A stretch of 64,000 nt of DNA. Source: Corbicula japonica (lineage: Eukaryota > Mollusca > Bivalvia > Venerida > Cyrenidae). The notes under the pieces are model-generated. The model was given only the letters and a program-made list of their open reading frames with translations, was not told the origin of the DNA and searched no databases. Positions 35,203 through 45,394 of the stretch are shown here, piece after piece (the first letter of the stretch is position 1; the number at the start of each line of letters is the position of its first letter). The translations under genes were made by a program, and so were the position numbers. The stretch covers positions 6,779,380-6,843,379 of the forward strand of contig JAZAYU010000010.1 of assembly GCA_038501625.1 (NCBI GenBank). The letters are read 5' to 3'.

Positions 35203-36436
35203 GAGCACTGAGCAAGAGAAAAAGAAAATAGAAAAAAATCATGTATGTGAACCCCGAACTTATGTCGTCTATAGAAGACTTCTGTGTACATGTAAGAAAA
35301 TGTATACTATTATAAGGTGCAACAAGATATTTTACCAAAGAAAAATGAAAACAAATAAAGATACTCAAATAAACATACTTTAAGTATCCTTAGTTTAATT
35401 TTTGTTATTTAATAAAAACTTTCATTGCTGTAAGACAACTCAATGAACTGCGAATATAGTAAATGAAATTTGCCAATATTTTTTCATCGGGTTTTCATAT
35501 TTAATCATAACAAGAAAAGTAAGACATACTTGTATGTTATACTTGATAGAAATTAAAATAAAAAAAGAAATATATACATAGTCATGTACGATATCACTTG
35601 TTTTCGATGTTTTCGTGGGGAATAAGAGTTTTGTTTTTGAATAAGGGTTTCTGAAAACAGGGAATCCCATATAAGAAAAGTCGTATTCCACTTTCAGGCT
35701 TACAGAAACGAAAAATTTTATAAATAAATTATGTATGTAATACATACATATATGTTCGGTACGCTGTTAATTTAGATATTGCAAACATGCTCCTTGGGTG
35801 AGGTAATGCAAAAACCAAAAAGGAGTTTTTCTTTAAATGTTGAACCTTTTTTTCTAATAAAAAAAATATATCATTGCAAACACTTTAAAATAACTGAATA
35901 ATATGTTGGATATATTATGGAAAGCGCACAATTTAAAAGATAAACAATCGTGAATTTTACGGGTAAAAGCATATATACATACGTTCAAAATACTAAAGAT
36001 CATATAAGCAAAAGTAACGTGTGCAAAAGCTAATCAGTATATCTAACTACAGTATGTTGTCGATATAATATGGAAAGGAAGAGCCAACGAGAAAGATTCC
36101 CGTCATGTCTACTTTCGATTTCAAGTGCAAATCGTTTTGCTAAACTTGTTTAACTCTACATTAATTCTCTATGGCAGATCAATGAAAGCGAAGAAATATA
36201 GTGTCCTGTGGCAGCATGTTAGTTTGGATGCTCAAGTTATTTGAACAAGAATGCTTTATTAATATAGAACAGACACACACAAAAAGGAAATACCGTTTGC
36301 ACGAGAACTCTGCAATCGCTGTTAAAACGTGAAGAAAAATGAAACAGATATCGCGTAAACACTACCTACAATATGTTGCGGTCATCTGTCAAAATAATTT
36401 CAGAAATTTAAAGTAGAAAATCGAAATGTTTTGACC
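35203..36436. other. AT-rich noncoding stretch, nothing recognised
   Basis: The 101-codon minus frame at 35440-35745 is hydrophobic and AT-driven and has no family motif. Confidence 0.4.
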
Positions 36437-36984
36437 TTCTCATTATGCTGATCTCTTTGGGGGCACGACGGTGGCAGGGGTTTAAGAGTTTATGAATGTT
36501 CATGTGGAAATCTTGTATAAGATCATAGAAGCTCGATTTGTTTCTTTTATCCCTGTCATCGAGTTCTTGCTGATTTGACTCCAGGAGCTCTAGATCTCGG
36601 TATTATCAATGAGTACCCGCCCATTTTCCTTTGCAATGTTATTAGCTGCCTTTTTTTATATGTTTGTGTGCTTTTGCATGAACCATTGTTGAGCTTTTGG
36701 GTGGGTTGAAGTGGTTTCACCAAGACAATTTGTACGTGTGTGTTGATATGAAATCTGTTGAGGCAAGTGTTAGGTTGGTGCACCCTCGAACCTGGTATTA
36801 GCCCCCAGTGGCAAATTATTTTGCCACTGACCGTTCCTAGGCGGTAACCCAAGGGTTATCATTTTCGTTAATTGTTTATGGTGTCTTATTTGAATTTAAC
36901 CATAATTATAAACACAGGCTCTCTCTTTCTCTCTTCTTTTTCGTTGCCTAGGGAGGATGTGTTTTGTGATAGTGGCGATTCCTG
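36437..36984 (+). mobile_element. Penelope-like element, C-terminal ORF end plus full 3' tail
   Basis: A clear join between PLE coding end and tail: GGTGGCAGGGGTTTAAGAG, then E-A-R-F-V-S-F-I-P-V-I-E-F-L and a stop near 36572. After it come GAGTACCCGCCCATTTTCCT, GTTGGTGCACCCTCGAACCT, CCCCAGTGGCAAATTATTTT, GACCGTTCCTAGGCGGTAAC, CATTTTCGTTAATTG and GGGAGGATGTG...GCGATTCCTG. It shows that the short tails elsewhere are 5'-truncated PLE copies. Confidence 0.8.
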
Positions 36985-37370
36985 TCTTTCTCTATTTTCT
37001 TGAAAACCCTTACATTATTCGGACGAATTGCCACAACATACTGTAGATAAGAATAAGCTTATTTCAGGTATGAGTTTGTTGGTATATTGTCCGTGAATTT
37101 CAGTGCCCAAGGTTATAAAACTGAGCATGGAAACCAGACTCAAATCTCAAGCATCTGATTGGCTGAAAAGGCGACCAGTCGCCATTTCAGCAAATCAGAT
37201 GCTTGAGATTTGAGACTGGTTTCCAAACTCAGTTTTATAACCTTCAGTCCAGAGTATCTTGCAGACGGGTTTTCTCTTTACTGAACTGAGCGTGAAAACA
37301 TAAATACATCCTTAGATAGATTTTAGCCACTTTCGCCACTTGCAATGTTTATCTCCCATTAAATTGACTT
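36985..37370 (+). repeat. dispersed repeat R3, copy 3, split by a MITE
   Basis: GAAAACCCTTACATTATTCG, GACGAATTGCCAC and TGTCCGTGAATTTCAG precede the 136-bp palindrome at 37109-37244. GACGGGTTTTCTCTTTACT, TTTTAGCCACTTTCGCCACT and TGCAATGTTTATC follow it. The copy at 32.8-33.2 kb runs through this point uninterrupted. Confidence 0.7.
37109..37244. mobile_element. 136-bp palindromic fold-back MITE, copy 5
   Basis: Same family and length, nested in repeat R3. The uninterrupted R3 copy at 33 kb gives an empty-site comparison: GAATTTCAG then the element, against GAATTTCAGAGTTCTC. Confidence 0.9.
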
Positions 37371-37791
37371 CTGTTAGAAATCTTAATTACATTTAACTAT
37401 ACATGTAGCTGTGGTGGAACGGATTGAGCCGAAGTACATGTATGTCACTGTTGCTAGGGGCATTAATCTCTTGTCATCTTTTGCGACAGCGGAACTCTAT
37501 TTCTCCAAGGTTAGAAACTGTGCTTAAACATAAGGCGAGAAGTTTCCTGTCTGTATTCCACGCTCACAATATGTAGAATGTAGACCCGATGTAGAATCAG
37601 TCCTAAGTTTTAAAGTCGTTTAAAGTTTGTATAGTTTCTTTGTCATCAATTTCTTTTCCGAAATAATACATTTAATTTTATGCGCTCCAATATTTAGGAA
37701 TACTTTAATTTACTTTGAATGTTTGCTGTCGTATACTTATATCACAATCTACACAATTGTTAAATTCCCAAAGAACAGCGATGGCGAGATC
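37371..37791. other. 3' flank of the ankyrin/cGAS-like gene
   Basis: AT-rich 3' flank on the minus strand. I see no clear AATAAA signal close to the stop codon. The 65-codon plus frame at 37627-37824 has no motif. Confidence 0.4.
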
Positions 37792-40506
37792 TTAAATTGT
37801 TTTTCTCATCATTCCCAAAATTAATTTTACGCTCAGTTCACCCTCATTCTTCTTTTTAAAGTCCTCATAGGCTGGACGGCGTTTGTCTTTTTCAAACTCA
37901 AAAACGTCGGAATATGGCAGGAAAAATGGATTCAAGTACTGTCGTTTTGCATATTTCAAAAGGTCTCGAAAAATATGCGCCGTGATGTCCGAGTAATGAA
38001 CGCGTTCTGCTACACGACGATTTTGCATCTCGAGCCAACGATAGAAAGTGCAGTTTTTCAACATGTAGCTTTTTATTGTGCGACTGGGGTTTACAGTTAC
38101 TTGGAACTTTTTATCGAATCCATATTGATCAGAAACGTCTTTTTCAAAATCGATATTAGGACACAAGTCTTTGCTCTTCAATATTTTTGCAAGAATATAA
38201 GCTCGTCGAAAGTTTTCCGGTAGTGATTTAATCAGAGCAATTTCTGCCGGGGCAGCCGAAACTCGGAGCATGCGCTTTTTACTTATATTGTTATCATTGT
38301 TAGTTGTATAGCTTAAGTTGTCATTCATTTTGCGTCCCTTGGTATCAAACTCGTTCGAACGGGTTTGCAAGAGCAAGAAACATCCTGCATTTCTTGCCTC
38401 AACGGTCATCATTGGAATTCCGGAAACATTGATATTTGGCGGCCAATATCCTTTCTTATAAATAGCTGGAACTAGATCGATGCTGATTTTAAGTTGCTTG
38501 TAAACTGAACCAATCCAATTTACATCAAAGTTAAACACAGGTTTTCCTGATATCACGACGATCTTGTCCTCAAAACTATAATGCAGGTTCCCTGACTGCC
38601 AAATCTTTCTTTCATTCAAAGCCCTTTTTAAATACCTTGAAAATAGTTGCAAGAAAGGAAATGCTAGAAAGTATCCTTCACAGTCACAAAATTGTAGATA
38701 GGGTTCTGGAACAGGATCTTCTGTGAATTTCAAACAGGCATATCCAGTGTCTCGACATTCTTTCGTCATCACAGGTTTGGTCATAGCTTCCAGACTATCG
38801 ATACAGAGAACAAAGTCAAACTCGTCTGGTTTTCCAACCTTTGTATTCTCAGCACTACTTCCGGTAGGAAAGATTGTCATTTTGAATCTAGAATCATAGC
38901 TTAACACGAAATCGCAAAGAGATTTCACAAGATGTCGTACGGCTGTTACGATGTTTTCGAGTTCTTTTGCATTTTCCGGTGATCTCTGGTAAAATTTTGA
39001 CAATAAATCGTCATAGAAATCGTTGAGATTTTCCGGAAGTGGCACAGCCGCCTGAACACTACCCAGTGATGTCAGATCTTTCGCACACACTTGTTCAGGA
39101 ATACCTAGCAGAATTTCTTCAAAAGATGGAGGTTTTGTGCTGATTTCTCTTCCATCAAGAATTTTGCTACATCTAGAGCTGCGATGTCGTCTGGCGGTAT
39201 CCACCGGTCTGTCTTGTAAATCATCTTTGCTTTCCTTATTAGCTTCAAATTCGAGTAACAGTTCTACTTGTTCTTCGAAATTATGATAAGCAGCGATATG
39301 CAAAGGAGTTGAGCCAAATGCGTCTGTAGCGTTAACGTTATCTTTCCCATCAGTTAGAAGCCGGTGCAAAAGATCTGGATGTGGTCTATGTCTCATAATT
39401 GACATTAAAGGAGCTCTTCCCCATCTGTCTTTTGCATTGAAATTCATTCGATGTTTTATGAAAACGTCAAATACGCGGTCGAAGAAAAGGACGGACGCAG
39501 GAGTCTCTCCGAAGACATTGTTCGCGTTTATATCGCCTCCCGCTTCGATAATGATCTCAAGACAATCCAGAAAAGTGAGTGCTGTCGGAACTCCAGCAAT
39601 TCTATGCAAAGCGGTGTTGCCCAGGTTGTCTGCGCTATTCACGGATACGCCATAACCTATTATTGCTTTTAAAGATGTATCGTTCATATTTGAAGTATCT
39701 ATCATATCTGCCCACGGTGTTCTTCCAATGCTGTCCTGATCCGAAAGAAGATCTTTAAGAATGAACTCAGACTGGGTTTCAGCAACAATGTCATATATCT
39801 TGACCACATTGTCAGGCTTATCTGTAACTGAATAAATATGCAAAAAGTTTTCGCCCATCATATTTCTTAATTTTAGGTCAAAACCAGGGAATGTTCTCAG
39901 TAGGTATCTTAGAAGAGGTGTATTGTCACTTCTTGATGCTGCCAGGTGAAGAAATGTGTGACCATATTTTGTCTGGTTGTTGAGCGAAGCTCCCGCTGCA
40001 ATAAGTTTATGAACTTTCTGAAGAAATTCCGCATCGTCATCTAAGTCATATTTAGGATTTTTTCCATCTGTGTCTTTATAAACACATAAACAGCACTGCA
40101 GAGCGGTGTAACCATTCACATCGACAGCGTTTACATCAATATTTGATACTTCCAGCAGTTTTGACACACTTCCTAAACTGCCGTAAATAGCAGCGTAATG
40201 TAGAGGCGTTTGTCCCCATTTGTTTCTTGCGTTAGCATCAGCGCTGGCACAAACCAATATATCTATTAATTCAACACCAACTGGTATGTACCAACTAGCT
40301 GCTAGATGCAATGCCGTATCACCTCTTGAATTAGGCTGGTCAATTATGTTATTTTGAGCCTTCCGACGACATTCAGCAACGTTACCGGACTGGACCGAAT
40401 CATGTAGCTCAGTATATCGTTGATGAGCTTGTCGTTCATATTCAATATCATCAATATTTACTTTTATAAGGTCAACATGGAGATCATCAATCAAATCTCC
40501 GTCCAT
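37792..40506 (-). CDS. ankyrin-repeat cGAS-like receptor (Mab-21 nucleotidyltransferase)
   Basis: A single open frame of 904 codons without introns. The chosen ATG is preceded in frame by TAA three codons upstream. Residues 61-445 hold about ten ankyrin repeats (G-D-T-A-L-H-L-A-A at 62-70, W-G-Q-T-P-L-H-Y-A-A at 97-106, F-G-S-T-P-L-H-I-A-A at 397-406; middle repeats diverged). Residues about 490-860 form a Mab-21/cGAS-like domain with G549-S550-S551, E562-F-D564 and a third acidic residue D677 (I-S-I-D-L-V-P). These are the metal-binding positions of cGAS. F766-R-R-A and S813-Y-M-L-K fit the helical C-terminal lobe. No zinc-thumb His/Cys cluster is visible, as in invertebrate cGLRs that sense RNA. 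Members of this family make cyclic dinucleotides for STING after binding nucleic acid, in the cytosol. Activity and ligand here are inferred. A PLE fragment lies about 260 bp upstream of the ATG. Confidence 0.93.
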   Translation of the reverse strand: MDGDLIDDLHVDLIKVNIDDIEYERQAHQRYTELHDSVQSGNVAECRRKAQNNIIDQPNSRGDTALHLAASWYIPVGVELIDILVCASADANARNKWGQTPLHYAAIYGSLGSVSKLLEVSNIDVNAVDVNGYTALQCCLCVYKDTDGKNPKYDLDDDAEFLQKVHKLIAAGASLNNQTKYGHTFLHLAASRSDNTPLLRYLLRTFPGFDLKLRNMMGENFLHIYSVTDKPDNVVKIYDIVAETQSEFILKDLLSDQDSIGRTPWADMIDTSNMNDTSLKAIIGYGVSVNSADNLGNTALHRIAGVPTALTFLDCLEIIIEAGGDINANNVFGETPASVLFFDRVFDVFIKHRMNFNAKDRWGRAPLMSIMRHRPHPDLLHRLLTDGKDNVNATDAFGSTPLHIAAYHNFEEQVELLLEFEANKESKDDLQDRPVDTARRHRSSRCSKILDGREISTKPPSFEEILLGIPEQVCAKDLTSLGSVQAAVPLPENLNDFYDDLLSKFYQRSPENAKELENIVTAVRHLVKSLCDFVLSYDSRFKMTIFPTGSSAENTKVGKPDEFDFVLCIDSLEAMTKPVMTKECRDTGYACLKFTEDPVPEPYLQFCDCEGYFLAFPFLQLFSRYLKRALNERKIWQSGNLHYSFEDKIVVISGKPVFNFDVNWIGSVYKQLKISIDLVPAIYKKGYWPPNINVSGIPMMTVEARNAGCFLLLQTRSNEFDTKGRKMNDNLSYTTNNDNNISKKRMLRVSAAPAEIALIKSLPENFRRAYILAKILKSKDLCPNIDFEKDVSDQYGFDKKFQVTVNPSRTIKSYMLKNCTFYRWLEMQNRRVAERVHYSDITAHIFRDLLKYAKRQYLNPFFLPYSDVFEFEKDKRRPAYEDFKKKNEGELSVKLILGMMRKTI

Positions 40507-40767
40507 TATCGTTTAAACGTCAGACGAGTAAGGTATTTCTGAAAAGTAATGGGACAATGCTACCTTTCAATAATAAGAAAACGCACAAAAGGTGAACACA
40601 GATCAAAGTACAAAATATTAATTGGAATAGGCTATTTGTAAAAAAAAACTACTTGCGTCGTCATTATACTAAGCAAAAATGAAAACTTGACAAAAAACCA
40701 TGCTATATTTTATCCTTAATTTAAGTTGTGGTTTTGGCACTTTCTTGGACATTTAATAAAGCGACAG
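40507..40767 (-). other. upstream region of the ankyrin/cGAS-like gene
   Basis: Only about 260 bp separate the ATG from a PLE fragment. The sequence is AT-rich. I see no convincing TATA box or NF-kB-like site, and cannot place the transcription start. Confidence 0.3.
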
Positions 40768-40956
40768 GATTTTGTTAATTTTTCAAATACTTCTCTCCCT
40801 CATAATTTAATAAGAGACAAGCTAACCAGTCTCATTGAAAAAACTTTTGCTAGAGAAAATAAAATATTTATCGCTTGTAATGAACATAGGGCATTCTTTA
40901 CAGATAGTTCTTATGATAATTATACTTCCTGGACCTGTCAAGACCTTATAATAATA
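40768..40956 (+). pseudogene. Penelope-like element RT fragment (upstream part)
   Basis: The plus-strand peptide L-P-H-N-L-I-R-D-K-L-T-S-L-I-E-K-T-F-A, then A-C-N-E-H-R-A-F-F-T, matches the segment that precedes the catalytic RT core in PLEs. It also aligns with the decayed stretch at 7502-7640. The catalytic core is absent. The frame here is still open, so this is one of the better-preserved fragments. Confidence 0.7.
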
Positions 40957-41094
40957 AATTGTTTTAAATGTTTCTTTTATTAACCCTAAGGTATTGAACC
41001 ATTAACATCCGAAATAAATCATGAGTGTCATAGGAGTTTCCTGTGTTATTTTGTCAAGTTTCATTTTTACTAAGTAAACAAGTAATCTGACGGC

Positions 41095-41170
41095 AGTTAA
41101 GCAAGATTTTTACATTACTCCTCATGCAGGCTCAGTCAAACGGAGTATGAAAAAGTTTGATATTTCTCTT
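41095..41170. repeat. short R1-like fragment
   Basis: TAAGCAAGATTTTTACATTA, CATGCAGGCTCAGTCAAACG and GGAGTATGAAA resemble the minus-strand form of repeat R1 near 22450-22560. Confidence 0.35.
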
Positions 41171-41650
41171 GTTTGGTGACTTACGGAGTTACTTTTTTCG
41201 TCTATTTAAGAAGAAGGCGTTACTTTAACTATCATTTAAAAATACCAAAGACTCGTAGGACTTCGCGAAATTTATTGTCATATTTGTTTTCTTTTACTTC
41301 CGCTATCTATTACTATAGTAAAACAAATTTTAACATGATTAAAGAAAAGAAAAAGAAAAACAATGTTTACCTTAATAAACAGCGACAATCGTATTTTGTT
41401 ATAACAAAGTCATCCTTGTCAAACTTAAACGATGCCAATAAAAACCCGCAGTCATTTTTAATAATAATTTAAACTTTACCATTCTCCAAAGCCGTCCGAA
41501 AGATTATGTCTATGCATGTTTTCACAAAAGGAATACTTGTCTAAGTTTTGAGAGCTTGTTCCTGTTTGTTTATGATAATAAGTAGATAACCTCTTATAAA
41601 TATGTCACCATGCCTTAACAATGACTGTCAGTTTTTATACATAACCAGCT

Positions 41651-42338
41651 TAAGGTGTTACTCCTTTCGCAATTCCTATGTCAAAGACGAAATAGAAAAA
41701 TATTAAAATTCTCAAACTGCAAATTGCAATAACATCAAAGTTTGTACAAATCATTGTTGTTGTTTTTTTTTTAATTTGTGTATGCTTATTTTACATACGT
41801 GAAGAAAAAATAGGACAGTAAAGAAAAAAAGTGTTAGACCTAAACAACCCCTGAAAGAATATTTGCAATCAAACACAAATACGGAGCAGCAAAACAACAA
41901 TTCAAATGCCCACATGATTTATATGACACTGACAAACATGTGTAAGGTCCTTGAAAAATATTTTTTTAATTATGAATAGAGAAATTTATGTTTCGTTATA
42001 AATATTCGAGGCCAGGAAATTGAAGGGTAAACACATTTTTACAAATATCTCACATTGTCTAAGGTGTTAGGACCTTAGATATTGTTATCAGTAACTCATT
42101 AATCATGACGGCATTTATTATAAATTGATGTTTAGTGTTGCTTCGTTTTTGTGTTTGGTTGAAAGTAGATATTTTAGGTCTAACTATTTTACTTTACTCT
42201 TCTATCTTTTATTTACCGATGTAAAATAAACATGCAATGTGCAAAGTTTTTTTGAACTGCATTTTGCCAGTATAGAGATTTTGATAAAATTCTTTTCTAT
42301 CATCGACAATGCAATGATAACTGCCTCAGCACCTTAAA
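41651..42338. repeat. probable inverted-repeat element with TTAAGGTG ends
   Basis: The left end (CTTAAGGTGTTACTCCTTTC) and right end (reverse complement TTTAAGGTGCTGAGGC) are related. Each is followed by similar A-rich sequence containing AAATCTC or AAATTCTC and GCAAA. An internal palindrome TCTAAGGT...ACCTTAGA lies at about 42057-42079. A middle portion (CAAATGCCCACATGA) recurs at 50200. Ends are uncertain and no transposase is seen. Confidence 0.4.
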
Positions 42339-43165
42339 TTCTGTAATACTAGTGTCTTTCGTAAGAAGTGGGATTTTCCCTTTATATCTTTTAGCGATGT
42401 GTTGTCGAAATTGCTTAACTGAAAAACTTCAGTGCAGACAGAAAAGCAGGGATCTTCAGATAACTGGGATTGACATTGGACATATTTGCCAATACAATCG
42501 ATTAGATATATACATGGGGTTACATGATTATATTTCGTTCAAACAATATCAAAATAAACATGTACAAGCACTATAACTCTGATAAGAAGGAATTCTTATG
42601 CCTTTTAAGAGCACTTGCGTCATAAATTGTACCACTTGTACTTCTATATACGACGATTTAATCGCTACTTTAATGTTTTAATATGTTATAAAAAGAACGT
42701 TTGCGAATGATTTTGCTTCAGACAGAGATATCAAAATTTAATAAATATTGATGTGCAAATGTAAATGAACTGTCTGTCAATAACAAAACTATTTACAAAT
42801 ACGTCTGCATTTTCGCTATGTTCTTGGGAAGAAAACAAAATTTTAATTATACGAAAATCGCTATCTATCGATCTTTAGTTTCTTGATAAGGCCTTAGTTT
42901 AACGGAAATCTTCGTCATGAAATGACGAACTGGTCTGTTCGCGAACCGAATCTTTGCATCGTAATCAGTTAATAAGACCAGACTAAGTGCTCTCGAATTA
43001 TCAACGGTGAGATTGATAACCAGTTTATTTCGATTATTTTTTGTACAAAATTTTTTGCAAAGTGAACAACTTGTTATCAAGAATCGTGTGTAATTTAATC
43101 AAGCATCTGAAAAGAAAAATCGGCCGGTCATTATCTAACGTGCATTAAAATATATAAAGAAAAAA
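42339..43165. other. noncoding stretch, nothing recognised
   Basis: Short frames at 42352-42576 (+) and 42865-43080 (-) have no motif. Confidence 0.4.
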
Positions 43166-43300
43166 TGCAATAATATGCTTATCAGGAATAGTCAGATTGA
43201 ACCTCCACACACAGCCAACAAGCAGGGAGAAAAGAGCATGTGTTAGAGAATGAACAATTTCAAAAAAGACACTTTAAACAATTAACGAAAGTGAGAACCT
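43166..43300 (-). mobile_element. Penelope-like element 3' tail, minus strand
   Basis: The reverse complement gives AGGTTCTCACTTTCGTTAAT, AAGTGTCTTTTTTGAAATTG, CATGCTCTTTTCTCCC, GTGTGTGGAGGTTC and CCTGATAAGCATATT. Confidence 0.75.
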
Positions 43301-43937
43301 GATAGGTTACAGATTTGTTGCGGAATCTGCAACTGGAGTGTTGTGTACCATCAACACACTTTTCACAAAACAGTTGTTCATATGAACAAACAAGTAGGTG
43401 AATTAGAACATTAGACAAATGTGCAATTTGCTACAACAAGGCACCCAAAAATTCAAAGAACTCTGCTGATATAAAATATATCAGTTTTTTTTGTTTGCAC
43501 TTTAAAGCCCCAGCCCTAAACTTAAGTAAGAATATACTTAGTCTATTGAAAAATCACATTGTCCATATAGATTCCAATATATAAACTCTCCAGCAGAACA
43601 CAAAAGGTCCGATCGAATTCTTTCTTACAGACGGAATTTTCAATGATATTTTTAAATTATCGTTAACGAACTTTAAGAAGCTAAATATAGTGGAGGTATA
43701 TTTAGCACCGATTTTTTGACGAAGAGACCACTTCATGCGCGATCTCGATTTCTGTGACGTTTCGGAAATCCTACTTTCCCTTTTAGTCGCGCGGACCAAA
43801 ATTATTTTAGTAAATTAAAATGTTATTAGCCCGAACTAATGCTGCAAATTTGAGCCTATAGTTCCAAATACATGTAAGATTTCATACAAGAGCGGGTTAA
43901 ATTGAAGTAATGCCACTTTAAAATTTTAGTATTTTAG

Positions 43938-44130
43938 TTAGCATGGCTAGGCGCTGTCGCCTTACGGTATGGGTTCGCTGCCCACCAGGGGCAATATAAT
44001 TTGAATTTCACAGTAGCACTATTTGTGTAGTTTGGCGGCTGTAGAAAGTCTCCCCGTACATAAAATCCTGTTATCAGTAAACAATTGGTTACCGATGTCA
44101 TGCATTGATGATAACTGTTTTTGTTTTGTT
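43938..44130 (+). mobile_element. tRNA-derived SINE, copy 1 (A-box end missing) and body
   Basis: It starts inside the tRNA-like head (GCATGGCTAGGCGCTGTCGC) and keeps a B-box-like GGGTTCGCTGCCC. The body carries TCTCCCCGTACATAAAATCC, TGTTATCAGTAAACAATTGG and TTACCGATGTCA, shared with the copy at 57.5 kb. Body and next head are joined by a T-run and G-run. Confidence 0.6.
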
Positions 44131-44143
44131 GTTTTTGGTTGTT

Positions 44144-44199
44144 TTTTGTTTTTTTTTTTGGGGGGGGGGGGGGTTGGGGGTTGGTGGGGGGGGGGGGTG
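44144..44199 (+). repeat. poly(T)/poly(G) tract
   Basis: A T-run is followed by runs of about 14, 5 and 11 G within 42 bases (44158-44199). The strand has strong G-quadruplex potential. It links two SINE heads. The 67-codon plus frame and the 108-codon minus frame (proline-rich) across it are translated homopolymer. Confidence 0.9.
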
Positions 44200-44300
44200 T
44201 CCAGGCTAGCGCACTCGGTAGCGTGATCGGAATAGCATGTCTAGGCAATGTCGCCTCCAACTAGGGACAATATCATTTAACGTGTTAACAGTACTCATTT
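44200..44300 (+). mobile_element. tRNA-derived SINE head, copy 2
   Basis: GGCTAGCGCACTCGGTAGCG gives a good A box, followed by GATCGGAATAGCATGTCTAG and a degraded B-box region. It lies in the same orientation as copy 1. Confidence 0.6.
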
Positions 44301-45390
44301 TGATCTTAGATATGATGCGGATATGAAGGTGGTATTTCTATACTTTCGTTTTTATACCAGTTCCTAACCAGCTCAGAATGTCTACATTTACAATGTACAA
44401 GAAAAAAATGGGTGGACTTACGAGCACCAATGTAGTCTAGATTTTGTTGAGGTAGGGTCGACAAGATATACTTAATGGTTTGAACTGCGTTTGTCTCTTG
44501 CATGGGTGGCTACCAGCTGCCGCAGTATTTGTATGGCTTTGTGGTTGTCCATACATTTGCTAAATGCTAGTAAAAATATTTCGTACATCGTATTTTACTA
44601 GGTTTTGATGTTAAGTAACACAATAATCTAAATGACTTTTTGAGTCCTTTACCTTAAATTACAGATGTTTTATTGCATAAATAATTCAGATAACATCTTA
44701 CTTGTGTAGAAAATAATTATGTTAATTTATTAAGAACTTTTATAATTGCCAAATATTTCCTACTTATAATCGACTTTTCTCAAACGTAAAATATTCAAAC
44801 ACTGTCTGGCGTTACGGCAAAACGTTCAAACGAGTGCAAACAATTTTGCAAAAATCGAAAAATGATATAGTCTCAGAAAGCATACCCTTCAAAAGTCCCC
44901 AAGGGGGCGGTCTATTAACAGCTCAAGGTCTATAAACAGGTCATTCCATATCATGAAAAAGTGGAAATAAAATTGACGTCTTCATTGCAAAGTTAGTGAC
45001 ACAACAGATCAAGCAAACATAATCAATCATAAGAAAATTAAATTTCTTCTTTTTAATGCCATTTTGTCGTAGTGAGTCTTTGTTGTCATATAACGTCGTG
45101 TCAGTAAAGCTAGATGAACGTACTTTCTGTCTTGAAAAAAATGTTACAAATAATAGTTCAATGTCTTATTTCCGTATAGATGTACGCAAAGAATGATGAA
45201 ATTAATAAGTTTAGTAGTTTTGACTGAATGTTAGCCACTTTCAGAGAGTTTCTGTCATCATCGAGAGCATCAAAAATACATTTCTGCCTTCCACGGAAGC
45301 AGTTTTTCTCCGACCAGGTCCAACAAAAGACTCACTGGGTAAATACATGGTTTGCGTGACCGTAAGGGATGAATGGCTAAATGTTTTATC
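44301..45390. other. noncoding stretch, nothing recognised
   Basis: AT-rich with no recognisable exon. The sequence between 44300 and 44520 is less AT-rich, but its 65-codon minus frame has no motif. Confidence 0.4.
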
Positions 45391-45394
45391 GCCG

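Noticed and set aside
41651..42338. Confident classification as a complete DNA transposon
   Set aside because: End similarity is short and the inner arms are too diverged. Kept only as a low-confidence repeat.
43934..44260. Proline-rich 108-codon minus-strand frame
   Set aside because: Translation of the G-run and SINE sequence.
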